Notes: generated by a model not told the origin, from the letters alone. A stretch of DNA of 64,000 bases from Paludibacteraceae bacterium (GCA_017937025.1 JAGBEJ010000012.1:1-64000), one strand, 5' to 3'; positions 43,199-52,774 are shown, counted from the first letter of the stretch. A program made the numbers and translations.

Positions 43199-44479
43199 CT
43201 ATATTTTTCTTCCTGCTACCACTGTTATGAAATCCTCTCTCTTAAAGTATTTGTTCGCAAGAGCCATGATTTCCTGCGGCGTTATTGTGGTGATAGCGTC
43301 GATTTGAGATTGCAGACGGTTTTCCGGACGTCCGTTCATTGTCTCAAGGCAATAATCGGAAATGGCATAAGAACTGTCGAACTGCGCGAAGATATTTCCC
43401 AACAGATAATTTCTGAGGATTCTAAGCTCATCTTCTTCAACAAGCTCCTTTTTAAGAATGTCCATTTGATGGAAAACCTCATCAATTATAGCATCAGTGT
43501 ATTTGCAATCGGCATCAGTGCTGATTTTTATGAAGCATGAGTAAAGCCCGGTCTGCAACGCCGCGCTGATGCCGTAAGTGTAGCCTTTGTCCTCACGAAT
43601 CGACATCATCAGCCGGCTGCCGAAATATCCGCCAAGCAAAGAGACAAGGACTTTGAGTTTTGAATAATCCTCGCCGTAGCTCTCCATTGCCGGGCCGGTT
43701 ATGCTGATGCTGTTCTGAACCGCATCTGGCACTTCTACGAAAATACTCCTCTGCTCGGTTCGCTGCGGCTCGCCCCACGCCTTTTCTTCCAAAGAGCCAG
43801 AATGCCAGTCATTTCCTCCGAAGTGAGTGTTTATCTGTGATAAGATTTCGTCATTGACATTGCCGCAGACTATCATGTGGCAGCCCGACGGATTGAAGAA
43901 ACATGTGTGAAACGCCGCCACATCCTCGCGTGTCAAGGCAAGAATGTCGCTCTCGGTCTCTGTGAGTCCGTAAGGGTGATTGTCGCCGAACATAGCCTTT
44001 CTCATGGCAGCCGAAGCGACGTATGAGACCTTTCGAGAGTTTATCCGGTAGGAAGTGAGAACCTTGTTGCGGAGTATCTCCATCTCGCTCTGTTCAAACG
44101 ACGGATTCTTCACAACGTCCTCCGCCACATCGTATGTCTGCGGAATATACTTTGACAACGATGTCACCGAATAAAACGAAAAATGATTCGCTGTTGACGG
44201 CGTAAGCCATGAGCCGTAGAAGTCGAGGTCGTCAGCCACCTGCTGAGCTGTCCTTGTGGCTGTGCCTTTGTCCAGCAGACTGCACGCCATCCTTGCGGAC
44301 AGGAGTTTCTGCTCCGAGTACTTGCCGCCACGAAACGCCATGTCCAGCCTCACAAGGTCAAGAGCCTCGTCTTTCACAACGCCGAGCCTTATGCCGTTAT
44401 CCAACGACACGAACTCCGCCTTTGGCTGGCGAATAGACGTAATCGGGCTTATTTCTGGCAAACGTGAACGGTCTGGCAT
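43199..44479 (-). CDS. M16 family protein lacking the zinc motif
   Basis: A 426-residue M16 (insulinase-like) protein, with two M16 halves. Where active enzymes have HxxEH, this one reads ARMACSLLDKGTATR (about 62-76), so the metal ligands are missing. The second half has a GGYFGSRLMMSIREDKGYTYGI region (in pieces, about 278-299), the substrate-binding arginine/tyrosine segment of the family. It is probably a non-catalytic partner; no active M16 partner gene is next to it. Confidence 0.82.
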   Translation of the reverse strand: MPDRSRLPEISPITSIRQPKAEFVSLDNGIRLGVVKDEALDLVRLDMAFRGGKYSEQKLLSARMACSLLDKGTATRTAQQVADDLDFYGSWLTPSTANHFSFYSVTSLSKYIPQTYDVAEDVVKNPSFEQSEMEILRNKVLTSYRINSRKVSYVASAAMRKAMFGDNHPYGLTETESDILALTREDVAAFHTCFFNPSGCHMIVCGNVNDEILSQINTHFGGNDWHSGSLEEKAWGEPQRTEQRSIFVEVPDAVQNSISITGPAMESYGEDYSKLKVLVSLLGGYFGSRLMMSIREDKGYTYGISAALQTGLYSCFIKISTDADCKYTDAIIDEVFHQMDILKKELVEEDELRILRNYLLGNIFAQFDSSYAISDYCLETMNGRPENRLQSQIDAITTITPQEIMALANKYFKREDFITVVAGRKI

Positions 44480-44481
44480 AA

Positions 44482-45234
44482 TTACAAAAGTATGGACTTC
44501 GCTTTCTCCAAGTCCTCAGGAGTATCAATTCCTATGGTGCCGAATTCTGTGACACCGACTTTAACCTTGTATCCGTTCTCCAGCCAGCGCAGCTGCTCAA
44601 GGCTTTCAGCCTTCTCCAGCGGCGACTGCGGCAACGACGTTATCTCGGCAAGCACATCTGCTCTATAGGCATAGAGTCCGATGTGCTTGAAGTAGCGCGA
44701 GTATGTAGAAAGCCAGTCCTTGTGCTCCTTGCCACGAACAAACGGAATCACGGAACGTGAGAAATACATCGCCTCCATGTTCTTGTTTACCACGACTTTA
44801 GGAGAATTGGCATTAAAAAGCGCCTCCTCGCCGTCCGATTCCTTGAATGGCTGGACAAGTGTGGCTATCTGTGTCGAAGCGTCATCGAAGCACGCCTTCA
44901 CTGCGTCAATCTGCTCCGGACGGATGAATGGCTCGTCGCCCTGTATGTTTATGACCACATCGAACCCCTCGCCTATCTTGGTATAAGCCTCGTAGATGCG
45001 GTCCGTTCCGCTCTGATGGTCATTTCTTGTCATCACGGCTTTTCCGCCGAACTCCATAACCTTATCGAAGATGCGCTGGTCGTCGGTAGCGACATAAACA
45101 TCATCAACCGACTTCTTGACCTGAGTGTAAACTCTCTCTATGACAGTCTTTCCGCCAAGGTCAGCCAGAGGCTTTCCAGGGAAACGTGTCGATGCGTAGC
45201 GCGCAGGTATTACAGCCAGAAATTTCATAGTCAA
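44482..45234 (-). CDS. kdsB: 3-deoxy-manno-octulosonate cytidylyltransferase (CMP-KDO synthetase)
   Basis: A 250-residue KdsB. It starts VIPARYASTRFPGKPLADLG (about 8-27), the CTP-binding loop, followed by YVATDDQRIFD and VINIQGDEPFI, and ends GIDTPEDLEKAKSI. It activates KDO for lipopolysaccharide core synthesis. It lies 8 bp after hisB. Confidence 0.95.
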   Translation of the reverse strand: MTMKFLAVIPARYASTRFPGKPLADLGGKTVIERVYTQVKKSVDDVYVATDDQRIFDKVMEFGGKAVMTRNDHQSGTDRIYEAYTKIGEGFDVVINIQGDEPFIRPEQIDAVKACFDDASTQIATLVQPFKESDGEEALFNANSPKVVVNKNMEAMYFSRSVIPFVRGKEHKDWLSTYSRYFKHIGLYAYRADVLAEITSLPQSPLEKAESLEQLRWLENGYKVKVGVTEFGTIGIDTPEDLEKAKSILL

Positions 45235-45242
45235 ATATTTTT

Positions 45243-46391
45243 TTAGAGCACGCCTTTGGTGCTTGGCAGCTCGTATTTATAAATATCTCGTTTAACAGCC
45301 ATTTTGATGGACTTCGCCAAAGCCTTGAATATTCCTTCTATCTTGTGATGCTCGTTGTCGCCCTCAGCCTTTATGTTCAGGTTCATCATGGCGGCATCAC
45401 TCAGCGACTTGAAGAAGTGCAGGAACATTTCCGTAGGCATGTCGCCGATTTTCTCGCGCTTGAACTCCGCATCGTAAACCAGCCATGGTCTGCCTCCGAA
45501 GTCGAGCGCGACACTGCACAGACAGTCGTCCATAGGCAGACAGAAGCCGTAGCGCTCGATGCCTCGCTTGTCGCCGAGGGCCTCCTTGAGCGCCTGTCCG
45601 AGAGCCAGAGCCGTGTCTTCTATTGTGTGGTGCTCATCAACATTCAAGTCGCCTTTCACCTTGACAGTGAGGTCGCTGCCCGAATGACGGCCTATCTGCT
45701 CGAGCATGTGGTCGAAGAATCCGAGACCTGTTGAGATGTCGCACTTGCCTATTCCGTCAAGGTTCAGGCGTATGAAAATGTCAGTCTCCTTTGTCGTGCG
45801 CTTCACCTCGGCCGTACGCTCGCCAGCGAAAAGCAGCTCGCTTATCTGGTCCCATGAAGCCACCCTTCTGCACTTAGGCACGTCCAGCGGTTCCGGCACA
45901 GGAGCAGGAGCCTTGGACGAATCAGAATCGCCAGCAGCAGAAGCCGGCAGCAGCAGTCCATTGGCTCCGAGATTCTTAGCCAGGAGCATGTCGGTGATGC
46001 GGTCGCCAATGACATAGGAATTGGCAAGGTCGTAGTCGCCGTTTGTGTATTTCGTAAGCAAGGCGATTCCGGGTTTGCGTGTAGGCGCATGATCCTCTTC
46101 TTTGGTAACGTCGAAAATCATGTCGTCGAACTCAACACCTTCGGACTTGAAAATCTGAAGCATCTTGTTCTGCACGCGGTCGAAATTCTCCTGCGGATAA
46201 TCTGGCGTGCCGAGTCCGTCCTGATTAGAGACAATCACAAGCTCAAAATCAAGATTCTTGCGTATGAAATAAAGATTGCGCAACACTCCAGGGAGAAACT
46301 CCATCTGGTCGAGAGTGTCAACCTGAAAAGTAACTGGCGGCTCAACAATCAGTGTTCCGTCACGGTCTATAAAGAGTGCTTTTTTTGCCAT
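45243..46391 (-). CDS. hisB: bifunctional histidinol-phosphatase / imidazoleglycerol-phosphate dehydratase
   Basis: A 382-residue HisB. The N-terminal HAD phosphatase has the nucleophile motif FIDRDGTLI (about 7-15), [10 protein letters not shown] and VIGDRITDM. The C-terminal dehydratase has [20 protein letters not shown] and the metal-binding [10 protein letters not shown] and DNEHHKIEG motifs. It does steps 6 and 8 of histidine synthesis. A linker of about 25 residues rich in A, P, S and D joins the halves. Confidence 0.96.
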   Translation of the reverse strand: MAKKALFIDRDGTLIVEPPVTFQVDTLDQMEFLPGVLRNLYFIRKNLDFELVIVSNQDGLGTPDYPQENFDRVQNKMLQIFKSEGVEFDDMIFDVTKEEDHAPTRKPGIALLTKYTNGDYDLANSYVIGDRITDMLLAKNLGANGLLLPASAAGDSDSSKAPAPVPEPLDVPKCRRVASWDQISELLFAGERTAEVKRTTKETDIFIRLNLDGIGKCDISTGLGFFDHMLEQIGRHSGSDLTVKVKGDLNVDEHHTIEDTALALGQALKEALGDKRGIERYGFCLPMDDCLCSVALDFGGRPWLVYDAEFKREKIGDMPTEMFLHFFKSLSDAAMMNLNIKAEGDNEHHKIEGIFKALAKSIKMAVKRDIYKYELPSTKGVL

Positions 46392-46400
46392 AAGCGTGTT

Positions 46401-47444
46401 TTATTTACAGTTTACAAGAATCTTAAGCAGCTCGTCGTTCTCCGACGGCGTGCCTATGGTTATACGCAAGCATCCGCCACAAAGAACCACGGAATTTCTG
46501 TTGCGCACAATTATGCCTTCGTCCACGAGTTTTGCGTATATGCCAGGAGCATCGTTGGTCTTGGCAAGCACAAAATTAGCGTCGGACGGATAAACCTCCA
46601 AAACGCAAGGACAGTTCTTCAGTTCATCGCTCACACGCTTACGCTCATCAAGAATCATCTTCACCCACGACTCCTTTTCGTCAATCTTGTCGATTCTCTC
46701 TGACACAAGATTCTGAGTCAGCAGATTCACATTGTATGGATACTTGACCTTGTTGAAATAAGCGATTATCTCCTCCGATGCGAATGCCATTCCACATCTG
46801 ACAGCCGCAAGTCCCCATGCTTTTGAGAACGTGTGCAGAACCACCATGTGAGGAAACTCGCCGAGACGCTTTGTCCATGACTGAGTTGACGCAAAGTCGA
46901 TATAAGCCTCGTCTATGACAACGATTCCGTCAAAAGAGCGGAGTATCTTCTCTATCTCACTGCTATTCAGCAGATTGCCTGTCGGATTATTAGGCGAGCA
47001 AAGGAAAATTACCTTTGTATGCTCATCCACAGCGGCAAGCACCTTGTCGGCATCCAGAGAATAGTCCTCGTTGAGCAGCACGCTTCTGTACTCCACGTCG
47101 TTGACGTCAGCACAGACACCGTACATGCCGTAAGTTGGAGCTATGGCGACAGCGTTGTCCACCTTAGGCTCGCAGAACACACGGTAAATGAGGTCTATAG
47201 GCTCGTCGCTGCCGTTGCCCAGCATTATCTGAGGCACACCCACACCCTTTACCTTGGAGATTTTCTCCTTGAGCTTAAGTTGCAGAGGGTCCGGATAACG
47301 GTTGTAAGGCGCATTGAGCGGATTCTCGTTGGCATCGAGATAGACTCTCGCCTCGCCCTTGAACTCGTCGCGAGCGCAAGAGTAAGGAGCCAAGTTCCTT
47401 ATGTTGTTTCTAACTAATTGTTCAAGTGTTCTTCCCATAAACAC
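46401..47444 (-). CDS. hisC: histidinol-phosphate aminotransferase
   Basis: A 347-residue PLP enzyme. The first ATG gives [10 protein letters not shown]; the second, at 47438, is also possible. It has [40 protein letters not shown] and [17 protein letters not shown] with the PLP lysine. It does step 7 of histidine synthesis. It is 6 bp after hisD. Confidence 0.95.
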   Translation of the reverse strand: MFMGRTLEQLVRNNIRNLAPYSCARDEFKGEARVYLDANENPLNAPYNRYPDPLQLKLKEKISKVKGVGVPQIMLGNGSDEPIDLIYRVFCEPKVDNAVAIAPTYGMYGVCADVNDVEYRSVLLNEDYSLDADKVLAAVDEHTKVIFLCSPNNPTGNLLNSSEIEKILRSFDGIVVIDEAYIDFASTQSWTKRLGEFPHMVVLHTFSKAWGLAAVRCGMAFASEEIIAYFNKVKYPYNVNLLTQNLVSERIDKIDEKESWVKMILDERKRVSDELKNCPCVLEVYPSDANFVLAKTNDAPGIYAKLVDEGIIVRNRNSVVLCGGCLRITIGTPSENDELLKILVNCK

Positions 47445-47450
47445 GACTTT

Positions 47451-48746
47451 TTATTTGTCCTTATTTTCTATCGAGGCAAGACGCAAGGTCATAGCGTTCT
47501 TGTGGGCGAAAAGCTGTTCGTTCTCTGCCATCACCTCGACAACTCTTCCTATGTTTCTCAGTCCCTCTGGGCTTATCTCCTGGAAGGTTATCTTTTTTCT
47601 GAATGAATCGAGGTTCACGCCGCTATAAGCATGCGCGTAACCCGATGTAGGAAGCGTATGGTTTGTTCCCGAAGCATAGTCGCCTGCGCTCTCGCACGTC
47701 AGCGAACCGATGAACACAGAACCTGCGTTCACTACTCTGTCTGCTACGCTGTAAGGATTCTTTGTCGCTATAATCAAGTGCTCAGGAGCGTACTGGTTTG
47801 TTATCTCCACCACCTCGTCCTCGTCCTTCACCACGATGATGCGTGAATTATCAAGCGACTTGGTAGCGAAGTCGAAACGAGGGAGCGCCTTGACCTGGCG
47901 TTCCACCTCAGCCATGACCTCCTCGGCCTTAGCCTCGCTCGTCGTCAGCATTATGACCTGCGAATCGGCGCCGTGTTCTGCCTGAGACAGCAAGTCGGCA
48001 GCCGCGAAAGCCGCGTTCGTAGTCTCGTCTGCCACGACCTCCACTTCCGATGGTCCTGCCGGCATGTCGATAGCCACGTCGCTGACACTGACAGCCTGCT
48101 TTGCCGCCATCACATACTGGTTGCCCGGACCGAAAATCTTGTAAACCTTTGGCACAGACTCTGTTCCGTACGCCATAGCGCCAATGGCCTGCACACCGCC
48201 GATTTTGAAAATCTTGTTGACTCCAGCCACCGAAGCCGCGAACAGCACTGCCGGATTCACCTTGCCCTCACGGTTAGGAGGCGTGCAAAGCACAATCTCG
48301 CGGCATCCCGCTATCTGAGCTGGCACAGCGAGCATCAGCACCGTCGAGAACAGCGGTGCCGTTCCTCCCGGTATGTACAAGCCGACCTTCTCGATAGGCT
48401 TAGCCTTCTGCCAGCACTTCACGCCAGGCATCGTCTCCACAGAAGGGAGCGTCTGGTCCTGCGCTGCGTGAAACTTCGCTATATTGTCTTTAGCCTTGAT
48501 TATGGCTGATTTCAGTTCGTTGTCAACAAGAGCCTCCGCCTCCTTTATCTCGTCGGCAGTCACAGCCAAAGACGCGAGCTCCACTTTGTCGAACTTCAGT
48601 TCATACTCCTTGACAGCCGCGTCGCCTCTCTTTCTTATGTCGGCAAGCACGCCGTCCACAGTGCCGCGGAGACTTGAATTGTCGAAGTGAGGGCGTGTCA
48701 GCAGTTCTGGCAGCTCCTCCTTTGACGGATATTTTATGTATTTCAT
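47451..48746 (-). CDS. hisD: histidinol dehydrogenase
   Basis: A 431-residue HisD. Marker segments are YIPGGTAPLFSTVLMLAVPA (about 124-143), GGVQAIGAMAYGTESVPKV, MPAGPSEVEVVADE and EHLIIATKNPY, with GSVFIGSLTCESAGDYASGTNH (in pieces) carrying the catalytic and zinc-site residues. It does the last two oxidations to histidine. Confidence 0.96.
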   Translation of the reverse strand: MKYIKYPSKEELPELLTRPHFDNSSLRGTVDGVLADIRKRGDAAVKEYELKFDKVELASLAVTADEIKEAEALVDNELKSAIIKAKDNIAKFHAAQDQTLPSVETMPGVKCWQKAKPIEKVGLYIPGGTAPLFSTVLMLAVPAQIAGCREIVLCTPPNREGKVNPAVLFAASVAGVNKIFKIGGVQAIGAMAYGTESVPKVYKIFGPGNQYVMAAKQAVSVSDVAIDMPAGPSEVEVVADETTNAAFAAADLLSQAEHGADSQVIMLTTSEAKAEEVMAEVERQVKALPRFDFATKSLDNSRIIVVKDEDEVVEITNQYAPEHLIIATKNPYSVADRVVNAGSVFIGSLTCESAGDYASGTNHTLPTSGYAHAYSGVNLDSFRKKITFQEISPEGLRNIGRVVEVMAENEQLFAHKNAMTLRLASIENKDK

Positions 48747-48765
48747 AATACCTGCTTTTTAATCA

Positions 48766-49617
48766 TTAAAGAATCATCTTCTCGATAGGAACAACGAGTA
48801 TTCCCTCGGCTCCAAGCGCCTTGAGCTGTGAGATTATATCCCAGAAGCTATCCTCTCGAATCACCGACTGAAGCGACGACCATCCCTTCTCCACCAGCGG
48901 AGTGACGGTAGGCGACTTCATGCCGGGAAGAAGCTTGCACACCTCAGGAATCTTGTCGTTAGGTATGTTCATGATGATGTACTTATTGCCCTCGGCGTTC
49001 TTGTACGACGCGAAACGGAAGAGCAGCTCGTCAAGAATCTTCTTCTTGTCGTCAGAAAGCCCTGGATGACCGATGAGCAAAGCCTCGGACTTCATGACCA
49101 CTTCCACTTCCTTGAGGTTGTTGCTCACAAGCGTAGAGCCTGACGAAACAATGTCGAAGATGCAGTCAGCCACGCCAATGGCAGGAGACACCTCTACCGA
49201 GCCTGTTATCACATAAATCTCAGCCTTGACATTGTTCTTGTCGAGGAAATCCTTCAGGATGCCTGGGTACGAAGTGGCGATGCGCTTGCCGTTGAACCAC
49301 GAGAGTCCTTGGTAGTCAACCGCCTTAGGAATAGCCAACGACAGACGGCACTTGCTGAAATCCAGTCTCTTTATGATGTCGGCATGCTCCTTGCGCTCCA
49401 CAAACTCGTTCTCGCCCACGACACCCACGTCAGCGATGCCCGAAGCCACAACTTGCGGAATATCATCGTCACGAAGGAAAAGCACCTCAACCGGGAAATT
49501 CTTAGCTGGGACAAGCAGAGTTCTCTTGCTTGGTTCTACCTTGATACTCGATTCGGAGAGCATCGTCATAGTCTCCTCAAAAAGTCGGCCTTTAGCCTGC
49601 ACTGCAATTCTTAACAT
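48766..49617 (-). CDS. hisG: ATP phosphoribosyltransferase, long form
   Basis: A 283-residue long-form HisG that contains the C-terminal ACT-like regulatory domain (about 205-283), so no HisZ is needed. The catalytic part has LRIAVQAKGRLFEETM (about 2-17), DIVSSGSTLVSNNL and VVMKSEALLIGHPG. It is the first step of histidine synthesis and is feedback inhibited by histidine. It is 41 bp after the thioesterase gene. Confidence 0.95.
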   Translation of the reverse strand: MLRIAVQAKGRLFEETMTMLSESSIKVEPSKRTLLVPAKNFPVEVLFLRDDDIPQVVASGIADVGVVGENEFVERKEHADIIKRLDFSKCRLSLAIPKAVDYQGLSWFNGKRIATSYPGILKDFLDKNNVKAEIYVITGSVEVSPAIGVADCIFDIVSSGSTLVSNNLKEVEVVMKSEALLIGHPGLSDDKKKILDELLFRFASYKNAEGNKYIIMNIPNDKIPEVCKLLPGMKSPTVTPLVEKGWSSLQSVIREDSFWDIISQLKALGAEGILVVPIEKMIL

Positions 49618-49657
49618 ATTCTTATTTTGTTTTTGTTTATATTTTCTTATGTTTCAA

Positions 49658-50134
49658 TCATTTGCCATTCGCCTCGTCTGGCGTGCGCAGAAAGAACTTC
49701 GTGTTCGCCACCTCCCGAGGGTAAGTGAAATAGACAGCTTCCGCTGTGGCGCATACTGTCCCGTCCGAAGCCAGCACCTCGCAATCGATGAACGCCAGGT
49801 TCCTCTTTGTCTCGCGGAGTCGCGCCCTTATCTTCAATGCGCCGCCCGTCGTGTCAACACGCTGCTTGAACTTCGTGTTCAGCTGCGATGTCACTCCGCA
49901 AGTGTGCAGCTTATGCGTCACCACCCATCCGGCGAGCTCATCCATGAGAGTGCAGATAATGCCTCCGTGAAGAGTGTTGAGCCATCCCTGGAAATTCTGG
50001 TCCGGAGTCCAGTAGGACACCACATAGTCGTCCTCCTCGGCGAAAGTCAGATGCAGTCCGATTGGGTTGTCGGGCGAGCACGCGAAACAGTTATATCCGG
50101 AAATGCCGTTCCAAGGGTTTTCTATAAGTTTCAT
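49658..50134 (-). CDS. hotdog-fold thioesterase (PaaI-like)
   Basis: A 158-residue hotdog thioesterase. It begins NPWNGISGYNCFACSPDNP, has the PaaI-type signature GWLNTLHGGIICTLMDELAG (about 51-70) with the catalytic acid, and ends in the usual beta strands. It should hydrolyse an acyl-CoA or acyl-carrier thioester. It is the first full gene behind the his leader, an unexpected place for it. Confidence 0.85.
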   Translation of the reverse strand: MKLIENPWNGISGYNCFACSPDNPIGLHLTFAEEDDYVVSYWTPDQNFQGWLNTLHGGIICTLMDELAGWVVTHKLHTCGVTSQLNTKFKQRVDTTGGALKIRARLRETKRNLAFIDCEVLASDGTVCATAEAVYFTYPREVANTKFFLRTPDEANGK

Positions 50135-50149
50135 ATAACAAAATCAGGT

Positions 50150-50188
50150 TTTAAAAATAAAAAGCTTGCCAATTCATCACTGGCAAGC
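50150..50188 (-). terminator. his attenuator terminator
   Basis: On the minus strand GCTTGCCA (50188-50181) pairs with TGGCAAGC (50171-50164), followed by TTTTTATTTTT. It lies 75 bases after the leader peptide stop and 16 bp before the thioesterase start, so it can end transcription of the whole operon early. Confidence 0.75.
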
Positions 50189-50262
50189 CTTTCTATATTT
50201 TAGCATTCGTCCTGCAAAGGAGTTCTTCGAGAATACCACAATTCGCCCACCAGTCCGCGTTA

Positions 50263-50319
50263 TTAATGCAGAATGTGATGATGATGGTGAATGTGATGCA
50301 AACGAATAATCCTTGTCAT
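50263..50319 (-). CDS. hisL: his operon leader peptide
   Basis: An 18-residue peptide, MTRIIRLHHIHHHHHILH, with eight histidines, five of them in a row, ending in TAA. It lies between a good promoter and a terminator hairpin, upstream of hisG, hisD, hisC and hisB. In enterobacteria a leader peptide with a run of histidine codons lets the ribosome stall when charged tRNA-His is scarce, and this prevents formation of the terminator. The same logic fits here. Confidence 0.8.
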   Translation of the reverse strand: MTRIIRLHHIHHHHHILH

Positions 50320-50367
50320 GGCGCAAGTCTTTTTATTTAGTCTAAATACTTGTGTTCAAAAACAACG

Positions 50368-50400
50368 CAAATATAAGAATAATCATTTGATTAGGCGCAA
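50368..50400 (-). promoter_or_regulatory. promoter of the his-leader operon
   Basis: Minus-strand TTG (50400-50398), 22 bases, TATATTTG (50375-50368). Transcription would start about 40 bases before the leader peptide. Confidence 0.62.
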
Positions 50401-50436
50401 GATGAGATGTTATATTTTGCGTGGCAGTGGAAAAAG

Positions 50437-50469
50437 AAAAAGGCTCGCTCCCGAAAGGAAGCGAGCCTA
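50437..50469 (-). terminator. terminator of the alanine-rich lipoprotein gene
   Basis: Arms AGGCTCGCTCC and GAAGCGAGCCT (one mismatch) with T-rich sequence after it on the minus strand. Confidence 0.8.
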
Positions 50470-50493
50470 AATCATTTTGATTTACTGTGTAGA

Positions 50494-50685
50494 TTACTCA
50501 GCAACAGCAGCTGAATCAACAACAGCAGCAGCAGAATCAGCAACAACTGAGTCAGCAGCTACAGAGTCAGCTACAACAACTGAATCAACAGCAGTTGAAT
50601 CAGCAGCAGCGTTGTCAGCCTTCTTTGAGCAAGATACCATAGAAACCATTGCAGCTACAGCAGCAAATACAAATAACTTTTTCAT
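50494..50685 (-). CDS. small alanine/valine-rich repeat lipoprotein
   Basis: A 63-residue lipoprotein. The signal peptide ends at the lipobox VSMVSC (cysteine 19). The mature part is made of A, V, D and S in repeats such as ADSVVADSVAADS. Such proteins are abundant in Bacteroidota envelopes. It has its own -7 box TACCTTTG (50742-50735) and terminator. Confidence 0.75.
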   Translation of the reverse strand: MKKLFVFAAVAAMVSMVSCSKKADNAAADSTAVDSVVVADSVAADSVVADSAAAVVDSAAVAE

Positions 50686-50997
50686 TTTGTTTTTTTGTTT
50701 TTAGGTTAAACAATATTGTTTATTGAATCGGCGACAAAGGTACACGACTTTTTGATATGTAGTATGAAGAATTCAACTTTTTCTACATTTTATTTGCAAA
50801 AAAAACTTAACATTACGGCTTATCTGCTGCAAAACACGTCGGAACTTTTGCCGTTTGGGCAAATCATGACAAACTTTAAGAGTTTTATGGTCATATTTTT
50901 TAAGGAAGATTTCATGGCACTCACATTATTAATGTTGATATTTGCACTTTCTTTTTAAACCACAAATAATTAAGCCCATAGAAAAAAGTTACTTCAG
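50686..50997. other. intergenic region
   Basis: It holds the -7 box of the alanine-rich lipoprotein (50742-50735, minus) and AT-rich sequence with a weak GATATTTG near 50937 before the next gene. I see nothing else. Confidence 0.5.
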
Positions 50998-51354
50998 ATG
51001 AAAACATTCGTTATTGTCTATGCCATAATATTGGCGTTATCCGCATTTTACATGCTTGCATTCTGCATGGTGTCATACAGAAGACACTTCCTGTTGGTAC
51101 TGAGAGTGTTCCCGCCTGTCAGGCTGTACGAGGAACTGATCGGCGTGATAAGAAAATACTTCCCGGAAAAACCGCTGAAGAACGCCTATACACTGTCGCT
51201 GTTTCTTCCGTACATCGCTGTAAGATTCGTGATGTTCCTTTCCTTGATAACATTCCTTTTGATTTTCATTCTCCTATACCCTTTGTTCTTCATCCTTTAT
51301 CTTGTAAGGCTATATATAAAGAAGAGGATAATAAGAAAGTTCAAGAGAAAGTAA
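50998..51354 (+). CDS. small membrane protein
   Basis: A 118-residue protein with an N-terminal membrane segment (about 3-25) and a long hydrophobic stretch (about 66-105) that fits one or two more. Both ends of the soluble loop and the C-terminus (KKRIIRKFKRK) are strongly basic. No family recognised. Confidence 0.6.
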   Translation: MKTFVIVYAIILALSAFYMLAFCMVSYRRHFLLVLRVFPPVRLYEELIGVIRKYFPEKPLKNAYTLSLFLPYIAVRFVMFLSLITFLLIFILLYPLFFILYLVRLYIKKRIIRKFKRK

Positions 51355-51380
51355 CCTATAGATTTTTTTCTTTTAATCAA

Positions 51381-51407
51381 GCGGGGCGTGAAAGACACAC
51401 GCCCCGC
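51381..51407. terminator. terminator between the membrane protein gene and metY
   Basis: Ten-bp GC-rich arms GCGGGGCGTG and CACGCCCCGC. It can serve both convergent genes. Confidence 0.65.
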
Positions 51408-51481
51408 TCTCCGTTTGTAACATACACTAAACTTACGCGATTAAGCACAAGTAACAAACTTCCTTCATATAACAATTACTA

Positions 51482-52774
51482 TTAAATCTTATCAAGCGCC
51501 TGGCTGATGTCGGCAAGCAAGTCGTCGATGTTCTCGATACCGATAGAGAATCTGATTGTGTTCTTGTGGATTCCCTGGCGCTCGAGCTCCTCGTCAGTCT
51601 CCTGAGAGTGAGTGGTTGTGTATGGGTGGATGACGAGTGACTTAACGTCTGCCACGTTAGCCAGTATAGAGAAGAGTTCCAGGCTGTCGATGAACTTGAA
51701 TGCCTCTTCCTGTCCGCCATTGATGTCGAACGAGAATATCGAGCCGGCTCCGTTAGGGAAATACTTCTTGTACAAGCCGTTGGCTGGGTTGCTCTCTATC
51801 GATGGGTGGTAAACAGCCTCGATCTTAGGGTGGTTCTTGAGGAACTCAACTACCTTGAGGGCATTCTCGACGTGGCGCTCGACACGCAGCGAGAGTGTCT
51901 CGACTCCCTGCAGGAAGAGGAACGCGTTGAATGGAGAGATAGACGAACCAGTGTCACGAAGCAGGATGGTACGGATACGTGTCACGAATGCTCCTGCGCC
52001 GAGGTCAGCGAACTTGATTCCATGGTAAGATGGGTCAGGCTCAGTGAACTGCTTGTACTTGTCCGCAGCCTTGTAGTAGTCGAACTTGCCGCTCTCCACG
52101 ATAACACCACCAAGTCCGTTTCCATGTCCGCCGATGAACTTAGTCGCAGACTCGACTACAATGTCAGCACCATGCTCAAGAGGTCTGAACAAATAAGGAG
52201 TGGCGAAAGTATTGTCCACTATGAGAGGCAGGTTGTGGCGGTGAGCGATTTCAGCTACCTTCTCGATATCCTCGATGTCTGAATCAGGATTAGCGAGTGT
52301 CTCCACATACAATGCGCGAGTGTTCTCGTCTATCGCAGCCTCATACTCTTCGAAGTTGCGAGGGTGAACGAACTTGGTTGTGATGCCGTAGCGTGGGAGC
52401 GTGTGTGCGAAAAGGTTATATGTACCTCCGTATATTGCAAATGATGAAACCACGTTCGAGCCAGCCTCTGCGATGTTCTGGATGGTGTAAGTGATGGCTG
52501 CAGCGCCCGAAGAAACCGCGAGTGCTGCCGCACCACCTTCAAGAGCCGCTATACGAGCCTCGAAAACACCCTGAGTAGTATTGGTAAGACGTCCGTAAAC
52601 GTTACCTGCGTCCTTGAGGTGGAAACGATCCGAAGCGTGCTGTGCGCTGTGGAATACATACGCAGTAGTCGCATAAATAGGCACTGCGCGTGAATCTGTT
52701 GCCTGGTCAGCCTGCTCCTGACCTACTCTAACCTGAAGTGTCTCAAAATGGAGTTTGTTTGTTGGATTTGCCAT
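51482..52774 (-). CDS. metY: O-acetylhomoserine aminocarboxypropyltransferase (O-acetylhomoserine sulfhydrylase)
   Basis: A 430-residue Cys/Met-metabolism PLP enzyme. It begins KLHFETLQVRVGQEQAD, the typical MetY start, and contains YGRLTNTTQGVFEARIAALEGG (in pieces), the PLP lysine in SATKFIGGHGNGLGGVI and the end HKNTIRFSIGIENIDDLLAD. MetY joins sulfide or methanethiol to O-acetylhomoserine, giving homocysteine or methionine. The ATG at 52774 was chosen by family comparison; an in-frame ATG at 52822 adds 16 residues. It has a long leader with a Cys/Met-rich peptide and is divergent from the nitrogenase-like operon. Confidence 0.93.
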   Translation of the reverse strand: MANPTNKLHFETLQVRVGQEQADQATDSRAVPIYATTAYVFHSAQHASDRFHLKDAGNVYGRLTNTTQGVFEARIAALEGGAAALAVSSGAAAITYTIQNIAEAGSNVVSSFAIYGGTYNLFAHTLPRYGITTKFVHPRNFEEYEAAIDENTRALYVETLANPDSDIEDIEKVAEIAHRHNLPLIVDNTFATPYLFRPLEHGADIVVESATKFIGGHGNGLGGVIVESGKFDYYKAADKYKQFTEPDPSYHGIKFADLGAGAFVTRIRTILLRDTGSSISPFNAFLFLQGVETLSLRVERHVENALKVVEFLKNHPKIEAVYHPSIESNPANGLYKKYFPNGAGSIFSFDINGGQEEAFKFIDSLELFSILANVADVKSLVIHPYTTTHSQETDEELERQGIHKNTIRFSIGIENIDDLLADISQALDKI

